Positions 46,886 to 58,545 are shown, numbered from the stretch's first letter. The stretch: 64,000 nucleotides of DNA from Galerina marginata (GCA_023014335.1 JAECYW010000005.1:1984001-2048000), one strand, 5' to 3'. Notes: generated by a model from the letters alone, not told the origin. Program-made: numbers and translations.

Positions 46886-49633
46886 CAGGTGTGCCGGTCA
46901 TCGGCATGTTCTTGCTAGACCCCGGCCCGCGTTGACCGCTGTCTTGAGGAGAAGGCCTGGGATGCCTGAGCAAGGAATTCGGCTTGGAATTCGAGGTTGG
47001 AAATTTTGACTTTAGCTGGAAGACAGCTGGAGAAGAGAGGTTCTTCAGACCACTTGCTGGCGTGCTGGGATTGGACTTAATCGTGGACTTGGATATCGAA
47101 CTAAGGAACTTTGACTTGGACGCGGAGGCACCAATAAAGTTGGCTGGGGAAGAGAATTCCATGTTGGAAGCCAGAGGCCCGAAGACATCTTCCCCGACCG
47201 CTGGACCAGCTGAAGACATGGAAGTGTCTTTTTGACCATTGTGGCCCTCGTCATTCTGTTCATTTTCGTCTTCCTGTTCATCCTCGGCTTCGTCTTCAAC
47301 TTCACCATCGTCCTCGATGCCTGTAGATGACAGAGAGGATAAAGAAGATAAAGAGGACACAGAAAGAGCACGTGAATCTGCGAATAGTTGGTGAATAGCA
47401 CGCACACTAGGCTTTATTGACAACAAGGAGCGTAGAATAGAGGCGTACTTTCATATTCCAATTCCATCTCCACCTCACCCCCTCCTTCACCCCCATCCTC
47501 CAATTCGAGTTCAGGTTCGGGTTTTTGTTCAGCCTCCTGGGATGTGTGGACGCGCATTGCCTTAGCCTTGTCGTCTTCCAGTTGCGGGAGAAATGTCTTG
47601 AGAAAGCTCTCAAGAGCTGAATGTATCGTAGAATTGTAACCTTGGGAAAGGTGGTCCATAATAATAATGGGACTCGTGCCTCTTTCATGGCGGACAACCG
47701 ACGGGACGGGCTGAGGAAGAACTTGAGGGGCGGATATCTGAGGAAGGGTGGGTGCGGGCTCTGGCATATTGGTAGGAATGGCTTCAGATTCATGATCAGG
47801 TTGAGCAGCGGTTCGAATTGGAGGTAGGACTGAAAGAGCATCAACAACAATGCACACTTAGACACAAATTAAAAGAGTTCGCTGGATCAAAGACACACCT
47901 TCCACACCCCCTTCCTCGATTCCACCCGTAGCCGCAGCCTGACCTCCAACAACCCCGGCCAATGGGTCCCTTGCACGCTCCAACCACTCCTGCACGTCCA
48001 TCTCAATGTTGTCCAGGCGCTCAAGGATGCTCCGCCCTGGACCTTCAGTATTCAAGTTCGGGTTCGGTATTTCCTGGATCTCCGGTTCATCATTTTGACT
48101 CTCTTCGCGTCGTCTCTTCCGGCCAGCAATGCTAAATGCATTTCCTGTCCGAATATCATCGGAACTGAAATCGCTATGAAAGGGAACCCCGAGCACGCCT
48201 TTGATGACCCCCACATCCCGCCCGACTTTCTTCACCCTGTCCGCAAGGAGCCCAAGGATCTTGACCATCTCCGCGTCTCTTGTTCTCTCCTGTCCGATTA
48301 CCCTTTCCCGTTCTTCTACCTTGGCATGCGCGACATCGTCCACCTCCATCGCGTTCGCATTGCCCAGATCCCTTTCCTTGCCCTTGCCCTTATCCTTTGC
48401 TATCTCATTCCCCGATCCCGCGAGCTTCTCCACAACATCCCACATGACGCCCTGCATCCTGCGGATCTCCCCAATCTGGTCGAGCGCAGGTTGGAGGAGA
48501 CTGAGGATGTGAGTGGCGACACGAACTTCCGAGACACCAGCCGTCGTAGAGGTACTGGCACCTTCGGCATTCATACCAATGGCAGTTGTATGCGCCTCCG
48601 TGGGATTGGAGGTGGCGCTGGAACTGGGGTTCACATTGGCATTCACATTTGGATCGGATGATGGTGAAGGAGAGGCGGGTTGTAAGGGGACTGTGACGCC
48701 AGTTTCGCTGCCAGTTCCGTTTGCATTGAAATTCCGGTTCCAAATGGCCTCCCCAGATGTGTGCAGTACCGGACCATCATAATTCCTACCATACAGCTTG
48801 AGCTCGCCCACAGTCGCTTTGGAGCGGAAAGCGGAGCCGCCGAAATTGTAGATCCTAAAACCATCGACGATCTTCATGATTTCGCGGTCATACGGGGCTG
48901 CTGCTTGGGGTGCTGGGGGCGGTTCGAGGGGAGTAATGACGGGGACCGGGATAGGTACCTGCCGCTTTCTTTTTTTCTTGGACAAAGAGAGGTTATCCTG
49001 CACTCTCTTTTTAAATCTTTTGGACAGCTCTGGGCTGTCATCATCTGACACCATTTTAGAGAAATCGGTCACGAAATCCTCGTTCTCCGGGAGCTCCCAA
49101 GGGCTTTGGTTGGCTTTAGGAGTGGTCATACTCGTGCCCGTGCTCGTGCTCGCGGTGGCATTGGTAGCTGTCCTGCTGTTAACTATAGATTTAGCAGGGG
49201 ATTTGAAAGGGCTCCGAGAAGGCTTGGGCTTGGGCTTGGGCTTGTTGGGGACGGCATAGGGATTGGATGTCTTCAGTGTCGGATTGGAGGTGGAAGCAAT
49301 GTCACCGAGTTTCTGCAGCGGTTTGGGACTATTGCGATAATATGACAACTTGGACGGAGCCACAGGCTGAACTGGGGCGCGAGATGGCGCTCCTGTGCTC
49401 GATTTCGTTACCAGACAGTCCAATGCCTGGGTCAACTCCGACGCGGTGGACTTGGGTGGGGGTGGTTGCTGGGCAGACCCCTCGCCCCGACGCTGGCCAG
49501 CGGGTCTATAGTTGTTCAAATTGAACCTCTTGTCCATGATCGCGTCCGGCGACGCAGAGTTGGCGTGGACGACGAGCACAAGCCTTGCTTCTGAATCGTC
49601 GTGGAAAGAGAAGAAACGTCTGACCAGTGCCAA
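46869..49633 (-). CDS. large disordered nuclear-type protein, no known domain
   Basis: Exon 1 (49633 or, from the Met of MDKRFNLNNYRP, 49537, to about 47900) encodes about 590 residues. These are a Pro/Lys-rich region, a basic KKKRKRQ signal, and a short ordered-looking block YDREIMKIVDGFRIYNFGGS. Then come EVRVATHILSLLQPALDQI, with heptad-like helices, and ERLDNIEMDVQEWLERA. Exon 2 (47816-47450) has VLPPIRTAAQ and acidic Glu repeats. Exon 3 (47357 onward) is Ser/Leu and acid rich and ends at a natural stop at 46869 after MPMTGTPG, unless spliced into the downstream gene. No enzymatic motif is seen. Confidence 0.55.
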
Positions 49634-50003
49634 TTACGCGCATACAACGCGTACATAGGTCCAAACAACGATATTGATTCTTAAACTTTAGATAGCGTCT
49701 TGCAACTTTCATATTACTGCCTAGAGGAACCGAGGCGCGTTGAAGAAACCCTCTATTATCTAACACCTTTCTAAGGACCTGGTGCAGGGCAGCACGAACT
49801 TAATTGTGCCATCGATACCCTCCCACACCTGCTGGTTTAACTTCCGTTAATTAACTTCGCGTCGTGTCCAGGCCTTTCTCGGTCGCGAGCTCGATGGAAA
49901 AGATAGATGGCGTGACGGTCGTGCCTACACCGGACCTTGAGAAGCATCGATTTCAAGGGCAACTGGTGAATGTCGGATTACCCGTGATTATCGGACAGCA
50001 ATT
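49634..50003. other. intergenic between disordered gene and chimera
   Basis: A plus-strand frame at 49864-50061 (MEKIDGVTVVPTPDLEKHRF, ending at a gtacc donor) looks like a first exon. However, no downstream plus-strand exon follows, and its end overlaps the chimeric gene. It may be a leftover exon of an interrupted gene. Confidence 0.3.
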
Positions 50004-52306
50004 TTACAGGTACCCCGACAACCCATCCCCTTCGCTCTGTCCATGCATCATAAAACCTTGAGAGCCCGCCCGACACGTATAATACAACCCGTAGTCCGTT
50101 GACACAGTGCGCGAAGACGCAACGGAATACACAGACATGGCCGAAAGCCTTGACGCGAGAGCCGCAGCGTAAGAGTGTTCGACGAGGTCCAGGTCCTGCA
50201 TCGAAACCGGACGGTTTTGCTCTGAAGGATATGAATATACGGATGAAACGTCGCTGCGATTCGTCTGGTCGTCCCCAGGCTCTGGATCACTCCAACTGCT
50301 GCTATTCTTGTTGCGAGATGGAGTGGTGGTATTAGATTTCTGCGGGATCTGCGCAGCTTTGGATGGGTTAAAGACATTGCTCCTGATGGGCAGGTCAACA
50401 ATGAGCGGCATAACACCAACAGTCTGCTGCAGGCAATATTTTATGGCAGAATGACAATCTGCTCCAGCCTTCAGCACACTGGTTGCCGATCGAAAAACAT
50501 CATATTTCCGGGTCACCTCTGAAGTCGTCGACTGGGGCTGAAAAAATAAGAGTCGCGCTGAGTCGATCAGGGAGCTCGCAGAAGAAAAGAGCCCATCCAC
50601 GGCTGACTCAAGGTCGTCAACCGGACCTGGGGGAACTTCGGGATGTTGAATAAGGACCTCAGCGACATCGTGCAGCTTGCACACCATCTCGACGACCTCC
50701 GCAGTAAGTTCTCTCACGTCTGGACTAGGACCTGACGCGTTTGGTCCTAGATAGGCATGCGCCTGCCCGATGAGGGCAGCGATAGCTGTAAGACAGTGGT
50801 CGTAAGCCGATGAGACAATTTCCATTACTTGAGCTGAAGTTGTAGGTTTATTCGGCAAGGAAGGATTCTCTTGTGACCTTCCTCCCGCTAGTGAATCTCG
50901 GTCGTTCATTCCAATTTCATTGTTCAAGCGCATCGAAGGCTCGATGTATGACGGGGCGACTGTGTATCGGAGAGAAGTCAACATGAGCGCAGCGGCGTAC
51001 GATGTCTGAGGTGTAATTAAGACCTAGAAAAGAAAAAAAAAACGTTGGTAAATACCCATGAAATGGTCATATATTTGACTCACCTTCCCTTCATCCCATT
51101 CCCTACTTCTGAGGAAAGGCCAAAATTCCGTGTAATTCAGTCGTTGCACTCGAATGGAATCAAGATAACTGGCGACCTCTTCGTCAATTTTACGCGGTTC
51201 CACAAAAAGGAAAGCCTCGTCCAAAGTAACAATGAAATATGCATGGAAAAGGTGATCTTGAGGAATGTCTGATCCTGTGATGTTAAGGATATAGGCTATT
51301 ATAAAAATCAGCATGATATGATTAACGAGAGTAACAATTAAGACATACTAATGAATGATAAAGAAGTAACCAAAGTGGCGATACACATCTGAGCTGGGGT
51401 CGGTTCTTGTCTGGAATAGAATACCGTCGAAGCACGTTGCTGTCGAATCCAAGCCCTCAGCCTTTCCAGCTTGCGAATAGAATCTTTGTCTATAATACGA
51501 GGCCAGAAATACACAAATGTGCAATACTCAGATTCAAACACTTACCCGCAGCCTCCATATGACGAACAAATATCTTCGCAAGAGACTTCGAGGGCTTATC
51601 AGCCCATACAAGATCAACCAGATTTTGCGGAAGATAGAAAAGTTTCGAATCCTTGCTACTGATCTTGGAGTTGAGAACCGTCGCGCTGTAATGAGAGATC
51701 ATACAAGCGTCAACGCCGATCCTCGAACCATTCGGGGCACACTAAAGGGCTCAGAATAATTAACTTGGGAGTGAGGAAGAAATATTACCTTTAGCCATTC
51801 AATCCAGTCTTGGGGAGCGTCTGGTGATCCACACTTGATCAGAGTCCAGTTCTCGTCGGTTTCATCCTCGGCTTGAAGCCAGTATCGGGAATCCGTGAAT
51901 AGGTAGGCCGAATCTTTTGCAATTATAGCCTGGCCAGCCGATCCTGTGAAACTTTAAAAAAAGCATCAGTGTTCTGGCAGCATCATAAGAGAACGAAATT
52001 ACTCACCCTGAGACAAACTCGAGGCGTCTGTCGCTTGGTGCAACGTTTTGTGATCCGTGTGCATCTTCACTTGGGACAATACTAATGATAGAAGTCGGAC
52101 AAGTTGAGATGGCGGACGGCGATAAAGGTAATGGCTTACTAGTAATCCACGCTGTTTTTCAGCATCAAATGCCGCACTTCGTTCAAGCGATTGGTTGTGT
52201 CAAGCTTCACTCGGACCGTATCAGCAGAGACCTTGACGACAGTAGGCGCGGAACCAAGAGGGTAGAGTGCATGATGTACATGACCAGGTCGGGGTTTAGC
52301 AGCCAT
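50004..52306 (-). CDS. chimera: Xaa-Pro aminopeptidase N-terminal domains joined to an unrelated helical region
   Basis: The first part has the two creatinase-N-type domains of aminopeptidase P in order. They are KLDTTNRLNEVRHLML, YIVPSEDAHGSQNV...RLEFVSG, FTGSAGQAII, LFTDSRYWLQAEDET, NLVDLVWADK, FVRHMEAAGK, AYILNITGSDIPQDHLFHAY and TPQTSYAAALMLTSLRYTVA. After APSYIEP, where the metal-binding peptidase domain should begin, the same open frame changes to SAQVMEIVSSAYDHCLTAIA, ELTAEVVEMVCKLHDVAEVL and SASSLIDSARLL. This resembles the helical N-terminal part of Agaricomycete Cdc25-type Ras exchange factors (recalled, unverified). None of the five metal ligands is present, so it cannot be an active aminopeptidase. 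The stop is at 50004. Confidence 0.6.
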
Positions 52307-52600
52307 CGACCAGCTTGTGCTCTTCTAACTTGCACGATTCCGTTGGGTATCGAAGGCCACGACAGCCAATGAGCGAAAGAAATCGACGCTCAAATCCATA
52401 GTTGACTCAATGGGATTGACAGCTGGTTGACCGTTGCCCGTACACCGCCATTTGGCCGAAACGTTTTTGCCCCGTGAAGTTCACACGACATTGATGTATT
52501 TTTCGAAGATCGTGTCAACGTGAGCGTAACGTTGTAGACAGTTTTCTAACTAGATTTGGACACCGTGTCAACAGTTGAATAAGAATGCATAGGGGATAGT
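52307..52600. other. upstream flank of the chimera
   Basis: Presumed promoter region of the chimeric gene. Nothing distinctive is seen. Confidence 0.3.
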
Positions 52601-53395
52601 ACACAGGTATGGGCGGTGTGGTGAGTGAGACGTGAACGATGTCGATAAACTGCGCGTAACCAGGAGTTGAATAAGCCGGCCTCCGTGTCATTCTCTATGC
52701 CTAGCGAGGCTGCCTGAATTCATGAACACTGTACCAAATAACGGGTATGGGCGGCGTAGTGAGTAAGAAGTGAACGACTGGGATAAATGGCACGTATCCA
52801 GCAGTCGAATAAGAAGGCATAGGTGTTAGTACGCAGGTATGGGCAGTGTGGTGAGTAAGACGTGAACGATGTTGATAAACTGCGCACACCCAGGAATTGG
52901 ATAAGCCGGCCTCCATGTTGTTCCCTGACCCAAGTGAGGCTGCCAGAATTCATGAACACCGTACCAAATAACAAGTATGGGCGGTGTAGTGAGTAAGACG
53001 TGAATGATCCCGTTAGACGGCGTGTAGCAATGAGTCGAACAAGATATATTCAACATTGTTCCCTACATTCCAGTCAGCTGGAAATATTCATAGAAACGTC
53101 GGCAACTGCTGGATACGTGCCGTTTATCCCACTCGTTCACATCTTCCTCACTACGCCGCCCATACCTGTATTTGGTACAGTGCTCATGAATTCAGGCAGC
53201 CTCGCTAGGCATAGAGAATGACACGGAGTCCGGCTTATTCAACTCCTGGATACGTGGGGTTTATCCAAGTCGTTTACATGTTACTCACCACACCGCCCAT
53301 ACCTATTATTTGGTACAGTGCTCGTGATTTCAAGCAGCCCTGTTAGGCATAGGAAACAGCGTTTAGTCCTGCATATTCAACCCCTGGGTATGCAC
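52601..53395. repeat. nested tandem and inverted repeat cluster
   Basis: Units starting tatgggcggtgtggtgagt and containing gaattcatgaacac recur in direct orientation at about 52612, 52746, 52838 and 52976. They reappear in reverse complement at about 53100-53320, with the inversion centre near 53075. The left segment 52606-52815 matches the right segment 53095-53320 in inverted order over about 215 bp with scattered mismatches. Similar units about 230 bp apart form two tandem copies in the left arm. It could be a transposon end, a fold-back element, or a duplicated minisatellite. Confidence 0.65.
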
Positions 53396-53571
53396 TATTC
53401 ATTCAGACCATCACCACGCAAATTTTATGCCACATATCACAATGATTGGCTACAATTGTCTTGTTAACGCGACACGTCGAAATTATGTCAATTAGTTGTA
53501 ACAATCTAATAGGCCCTGCATTTATGAAACCAAATCTGCTATATCCCAGCTATGACATCATCAACTCTCTG

Positions 53572-54190
53572 CTGCCAGTTAGTGTTGCCACGGTTCGGTC
53601 CGACTCGGTTACGGTCAACTTTTGCCGACTCAGGGCCATCATCGACTCGGTCTCGACTCGAGTCGGGCACGAGTCGTGCGAGTCGCGTCGAGTCGCAGTT
53701 TTGCAGAGGATTCTCGATTCCACCTTCTTCTTCAAGATATTTCGCTGTAAAAAGTTAATGAATGCAAAGATAATGACTCATTGTGTTATTCTATGTCTTT
53801 TAATGAGAAAAAAATGTGGCCTACAGATGAGGAAGTCGCCAACATGGAAAATGGCTAGTGTGACGCATTCTGAGCATGTCACAGTCCATCACCCTCTGTC
53901 ACAAATTTACAAACCACCAGATCTTTTTCTAGGGAGCCGGGAGGCAGTTCAAATTACTCAAAACTGTATGGAAGTTAATGTAAAGCAACACAGAATTAAT
54001 ATAAGACCCATATCTTCAAGTTTGAGTGAGAAATAAACATCAATTGCCATTTCGGGGTGGCAGGTGCGACTCAAGTCGACTTGGTCGACTCCGAGTCGTG
54101 GGTTGCCGGGAACCGAGTCGCCGGTTTAATTTCGGCTCGACTCGCACGACTCGTGACTTTGAGTCAAACCGTGGCAACACTACTGCCAGT
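53572..54190. mobile_element. hAT-like MITE (603 bp) with 8-bp target duplication
   Basis: The element spans 53580-54182. Its ends are perfect 16-bp inverted repeats TAGTGTTGCCACGGTT. The 8-bp duplication CTGCCAGT lies at 53572-53579 and 54183-54190. Subterminal regions are dense in GACTCG/CGAGTC motifs, probably transposase-binding repeats. An 8-bp duplication and a TAGTG-type terminus are hallmarks of the hAT superfamily. No transposase is encoded, so it would depend on an autonomous relative elsewhere. It sits at the 3' end of the coding sequence of the next gene. Confidence 0.88.
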
Positions 54191-55537
54191 CATCAGCCAC
54201 AACATCTAATATATCGTAGTCTTCATCTGCGCCGTATGTGTTTCGATCAGTCTTGAGGATATCCCTGAACGCCCTGAATATTTATTAAGATATAAAGATA
54301 ATATCGGGTTGAAGAACTACGATGCACACCTTGTCACCTTACCAGCATCAGATCCTGCCACTTTACGGACCAACGCGAGGCGTTGGTCAATGAGGTTCCA
54401 ATACTTTTCACCACCATTGCACTCTTGATGAATCGCACGCTAACGAGTAGAGGTGATACCAGATGTTAGCATCAATCTAGTAATGACTGAGAAAGGAACA
54501 AATTGACGCTTACCATGAGTGCAACTCTAGAGCAAAGCTGAACAGTCGGGCGACAAGGTGTCCCGTGGACGATGAGTTGCGCAAGGGCAAATATGTTGGT
54601 GTTTTGAGTGATGGCGTCCCGTATCTATAAACATTGAAACAAGAAGTAGGTGTTCATGATTATCTTCAAATTGTACATACAAGTTTCTTGACTCTAGCCC
54701 TGGTCTGAGTGAGCGAATAGCTCACAGCAGACACAACTTTCTCCCAGTTCGTGTAGTCGTGTTCAATACCCGCCGGTAAATCAAATCGATACCGTTTGAG
54801 TATGTCCTGAAGAAAGAATAGATAAAAAATCCATGCCACAAACAGAATACATACAAGTATATGATTGCGTGGGATATCGCCCTTATAAGCACTGACGTTC
54901 ACAGACAGCAAGACAGCAAGGGCATAGTTGCTTATGTTAGTCTCCATAAAATAATTCAGCATCGACAACAATGGAAACAAGATAAGAATTCACACCTTCA
55001 ATTCATCCGAAACTTGGTAAGGCGGTGCGGCCAATCGGAAGGTATTGATTTTGTTTTCAACCGAGAGAACGCAGACGAACAACTTGGCTTGACGGCCCAG
55101 TGCCGTGTCCTCGTCAATGCATATTAGACAAAAAAACCAAAATACGTCAACGAAGTACTTACTTGTAAAAAGGCCTCGAGCTCGTCTCGCTGTTCAGGAC
55201 GAAGTTTCTTGTGCGTTGCGTACCGCAAAGCTGCAGCGCTTACGTTGCTGAGCGAAGGCGCCAGCGATTGAGCTTGTGTCGTGGTAGGGGATTCCTCGTC
55301 GGGCTCCGTATCGCCGCCGTAATCTTCATTATTCTGATCACGGGTTCTTTTCCCTAACACCGGTTCAGGAGGCGGGCTTGACCTCAACATAGCTTCCTGC
55401 AAGGCCAGTTCTGCCGGGGAAAGCAAGATGATGGCCCCTTCCCTCTGAAGCGGGCGGTGGGCCTGTGAAGCGGATACAGGCTGAGATGCATGAGACTGAG
55501 TAGCAGATACGCCAGGGGATCCTGCGGGTGCAGACAT
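54180..55537 (-). CDS. Agaricomycete hypothetical protein, C-terminus set by a MITE
   Basis: The start MSAPAGSPGVSATQ is at 55537. A Pro/Ser-rich N-terminus with LGKRTRDQN leads to LRPEQRDELEAFLQ. Exons then give ALGRQAKLFVCVLS, NISNYALAVLLSVNVSAYKGDI, ILKRYRFDLPAGIEHDYTNW, SYSLTQTRARVKKL, AITQNTNIFALAQLIV, and the last AFRDILKTDRNTYGADEDY...VVADDWQ. This block order recurs in an uncharacterised protein family of mushroom genomes that I recall as lying near transposons. The stop TAG at 54182-54180 is the first three bases of the MITE; beyond the element the old frame would have run about ten codons more. Confidence 0.6.
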
Positions 55538-55852
55538 TGCGGGAATGATTAGCAACGAAGAAGACGAGACCTTTTATAAGTATCCGGAGCGTGACGTACA
55601 ATGTGTTATGACTCTGGATGATTAAAAATGACTCAGTATACTGATTGGCATCAGAAACGCACCTGATGTCCTTGGGAGAAGCCGAATAAAACACTGAACG
55701 CGTGATGGTTTCAGTTGAGTTCAAACAGGTTGTTCATGCGCAGGCTATCAACATGGGTCGTACAATTTGGCAAACTGGATTGACATTAGGAGCAAATTGG
55801 ACACATAGAAAGCACGTGTGTGGACACAATAGGGGGCGTAAAAAGAAAAAAA
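55538..55852. other. intergenic, 3' flank of the JmjC gene and promoter of the previous one
   Basis: No supported coding sequence in about 315 bp. Confidence 0.35.
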
Positions 55853-57889
55853 TCAATCTGATCTAGCACGCTTGGAACGATGTTGACTAGTGGACAAATG
55901 CTTTTTCAATTGAGGAATGATCAGCGACAGTTCCAAATGTTGACGATCCTTTTGAGCATTGAAGTAAAGCTGATCTAACCGAGTAATGCCGTGTTTGAAG
56001 AAATCTGACAACACACTGTGAGCTGGCATAAAATATCCCAGATCCAAGACAAACCATATGAGATGCTTGACCAGTTACGGTGCTTGGCAGGGAGCAATTG
56101 AACAGAATACTTCTCTTGTTTCTCAAGTGCGAGCGATCTAGAAGGTAGCAAATGTCGTTCCAACCACAAAGAAGAAATATGAGGATCGATATCCACAATG
56201 TTGTTGATCTGCTTCGTAAGCAGGCTCAACGTGCAATTGGCCTTTGTATCAAGCTTTGAGGCAGTTGCACCTTCTTTGTACTTGATCAAGGTTTGAGCGA
56301 TCTGAATGAAAAAGCGAGATGGCAAGTCACTGATGACAGTACCCCCAGGACCAGTGATCTTGAAGCAGGATCGGATCCAGTCCATGAGACGGAGAGCAAC
56401 TCCACGAGCATAACAAATCGCAAACTGTTCACCAACAGGAATGAGGTTGATTTCATGGTCAATCAAGACTCGCTGGCTTTTATTGGCTTGTTGGTTTTCT
56501 TGTTGTGTTGGCGCACGATAAGTCCTGAAGTCAAGGACGTTCCCCAAGGTAACGAGGACACAAGCTGAAAGTAAATCCATCAAGCCATCGATGTGGTTGA
56601 CGTTTGGCAGATGAGATACGGCTCGGTCTGTTTCGTGGATGTAAGAAAAAGGTTGATGAGTAGTGTTTTGAAGTCCGGTCCAGTCCGGTTTTTTCGCGTT
56701 TTTGGCAAGGACCGGGACCGCAACCGGTCCTAGAAATTTCCAAATGGTCAAAAAACCGGACTGGACCGATTAGGACCGGTCCTCGTCGGTTTTTTGCGGT
56801 CCTGGACCGGTCCTGGTCTTAACCGGTTGCCGACCGGTCTCAACCGGTTTTTCGACACATTATCGTCATTATTTCGCATATATGTATCAGTATAATTTGT
56901 AGAGATTATATATACCTTTAAAACGAGTCTAAGAACGTTAAATTCCGTTGAAAACTGGTGATTCTACGGAAATATTCTCCATTTCCTACACTTTTGGGAG
57001 TTTCAAAATGGTTTTTTTTATTTCTCAGCGAAAACTTTGTCTAAAATTATGATACATGGTGCGTTTTAAAGGGAAAAATAAAGACTACAAAACTACCGGT
57101 TGGGACCGGTCCTAGGACCGAAAACCGGTCTTCAAAGACCGGTCTTTTTCCGGTTTTTCATTCTCAAATATCCAAAGACCGGACTGCTGGTCCGGTCTTT
57201 TGCGGTCCTGGTCCGGTTTGGTTGCGGTCTTTTTCCAGTCCTGCAACCGGACTTCAAAACACTATTGATGAGAGACAAAGAAACTATACCAGATTCGACA
57301 AACTCATTTTCGATTAACCCCATATGATACAAGATGACCATACGGCGCAACAAAACGCGAGTAGGGTGTGAGATGTTAGTCACGAATTCGTGTAAGATGA
57401 ACGAATGGATAAGGCCTTGAAGTGTCATTTGCATGTGGTGGGTGAAGTAGTAGTGCCCGCCAAGACATATCGAGTTAGCATAACCAAAGACGAAGTGAGG
57501 TTGGCGAGGCATCATAAAGCTTTACCAAAATATTTAGCCACAGATTGCATGGGGTATAACAATATGAACTTACAGTTTGTCACCTGGTCGCAAAGCCACA
57601 ATCTCAAAATCATAATTGGACGAGTCCAAGACTTCGTCAAGGTGAAAGCCATCGTTCAGGAAAAAGTCTATGGACGCGAGAGGATTGTTATGGCGTTCAC
57701 GAAGGAATGCCCATGCCTTTCCACCAGCGGCTACTAAAACCTCAGTGGCCAAACCCTCACAATCGATATGCAGAAATGTTATGGCGTTTTTAAGGCCAAC
57801 AAGAGCCCACCGCTGTCAATGTGAATTTTTATTCACCTGGGTTTCACCGGAATTGACTTTGTTCAGGTTATTCCAGATATCGGGTAAAC
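55853..57889 (-). CDS. JmjC-domain protein, 5'-truncated by an LTR retrotransposon
   Basis: The visible 5' end reads WNNLNKVNSGETQ, then RWALVGLKNAITFLHIDCEG. This gives the HxD iron ligands of a JmjC fold. FEIVALRPGDKL and PHFVFGYANSICLGGHYYF follow, then MQMTLQGLIHSF and VLLRRMVILYHMGLIENEF. After the MITE-containing intron come DRAVSHLPNVNHIDG, LMDWIRSCFKITGPGG and NWSSISY/DFFKHGITRLDQL, with the stop at 55853. The block pattern fits an expanded family of JmjC proteins in mushrooms (Fe(II)/2-oxoglutarate oxygenases; substrate unknown). The first exon(s) are missing: the LTR begins about 70 bp upstream. A 24-bp piece between GETQ and RWAL contains a stop unless it is an unusually short intron. 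Confidence 0.6.
56653..57272. mobile_element. hAT-like MITE (604 bp) with 8-bp target duplication
   Basis: The element spans 56661-57264. Its terminal inverted repeats TAGTGTTTTGAAGTCCGGT match over 19 bp. The target duplication TTGATGAG is at 56653-56660 and 57265-57272. The ends are packed with GACCGG/CCGGTC motifs; the centre is AT-rich and non-coding. It differs in sequence from the other MITE but shares its length, TAGTGTT terminus and design. It lies within a 50-bp intron of the JmjC gene. Confidence 0.88.
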
Positions 57890-58284
57890 TGGTCCTAGAC
57901 TCTGGTTCTCTTCAAACTAGTAAAAATTGGTGGATAGGTCTAGAAGGATTTTAAGAAGTGTGCGGAGTAGTACGGTAGTAGTAATTCAAGTGAACTGTAG
58001 CCTGAATATAAGAGTAAAAGTGAACTTGGGGATATAAGGAATAGTTAGGCCGGTAAGCCTGGCCGAAATGGATATACGCAGTTGTGTTGAAAAGAACTGG
58101 GCTGACTGGAGGATAGAAGATAGTCTGCTCTGGATAGTAATAGGGATCTGTCTGATAAAAGTAGTGATTACGTTGGGTAGTTGGATAGAGTTGATGATGT
58201 CTATTAGACGATCGACGGGCGGGTTGATAGGAATTCGGATAGGAAATGACGGAAGTGGTAGCTTAATATTTAGGCAGAGTATTC

Positions 58285-58545
58285 GTTAGTTGGATATAAA
58301 GTCTGTGGCTGCAAGACGCAGTCGTATAAAGTCCGTTGGATCAAAGTCCGTAACTGCAAGACGCAATCGTATAAAGTCCGTTAAATCAAAGTCCGTAACT
58401 GCAAGACGCAGTCGTATAAAGTCCGTTAAATCAAAGTCCGTAACTGCAAGACGCAGTCGTATAAAGTCCGTTAAATCAAAGTCCGTAACTGCAAGATGCA
58501 GTCGTATAAAGTTCGTTAAATCAAAGTTCGTACCTGCAAGTATGC
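58285..58545. repeat. 45-bp minisatellite, about five and a half copies, inside the LTR
   Basis: A 45-bp unit containing tataaagtccgttaaatc and gtaactgcaagacgcagtc is repeated nearly identically. The outer copies have drifted most, as expected from unequal exchange. Confidence 0.85.

Noticed and set aside
53446..54036. 196-codon frame over the MITE
   Set aside because: It crosses the MITE border and target duplication and has no transposase motif.
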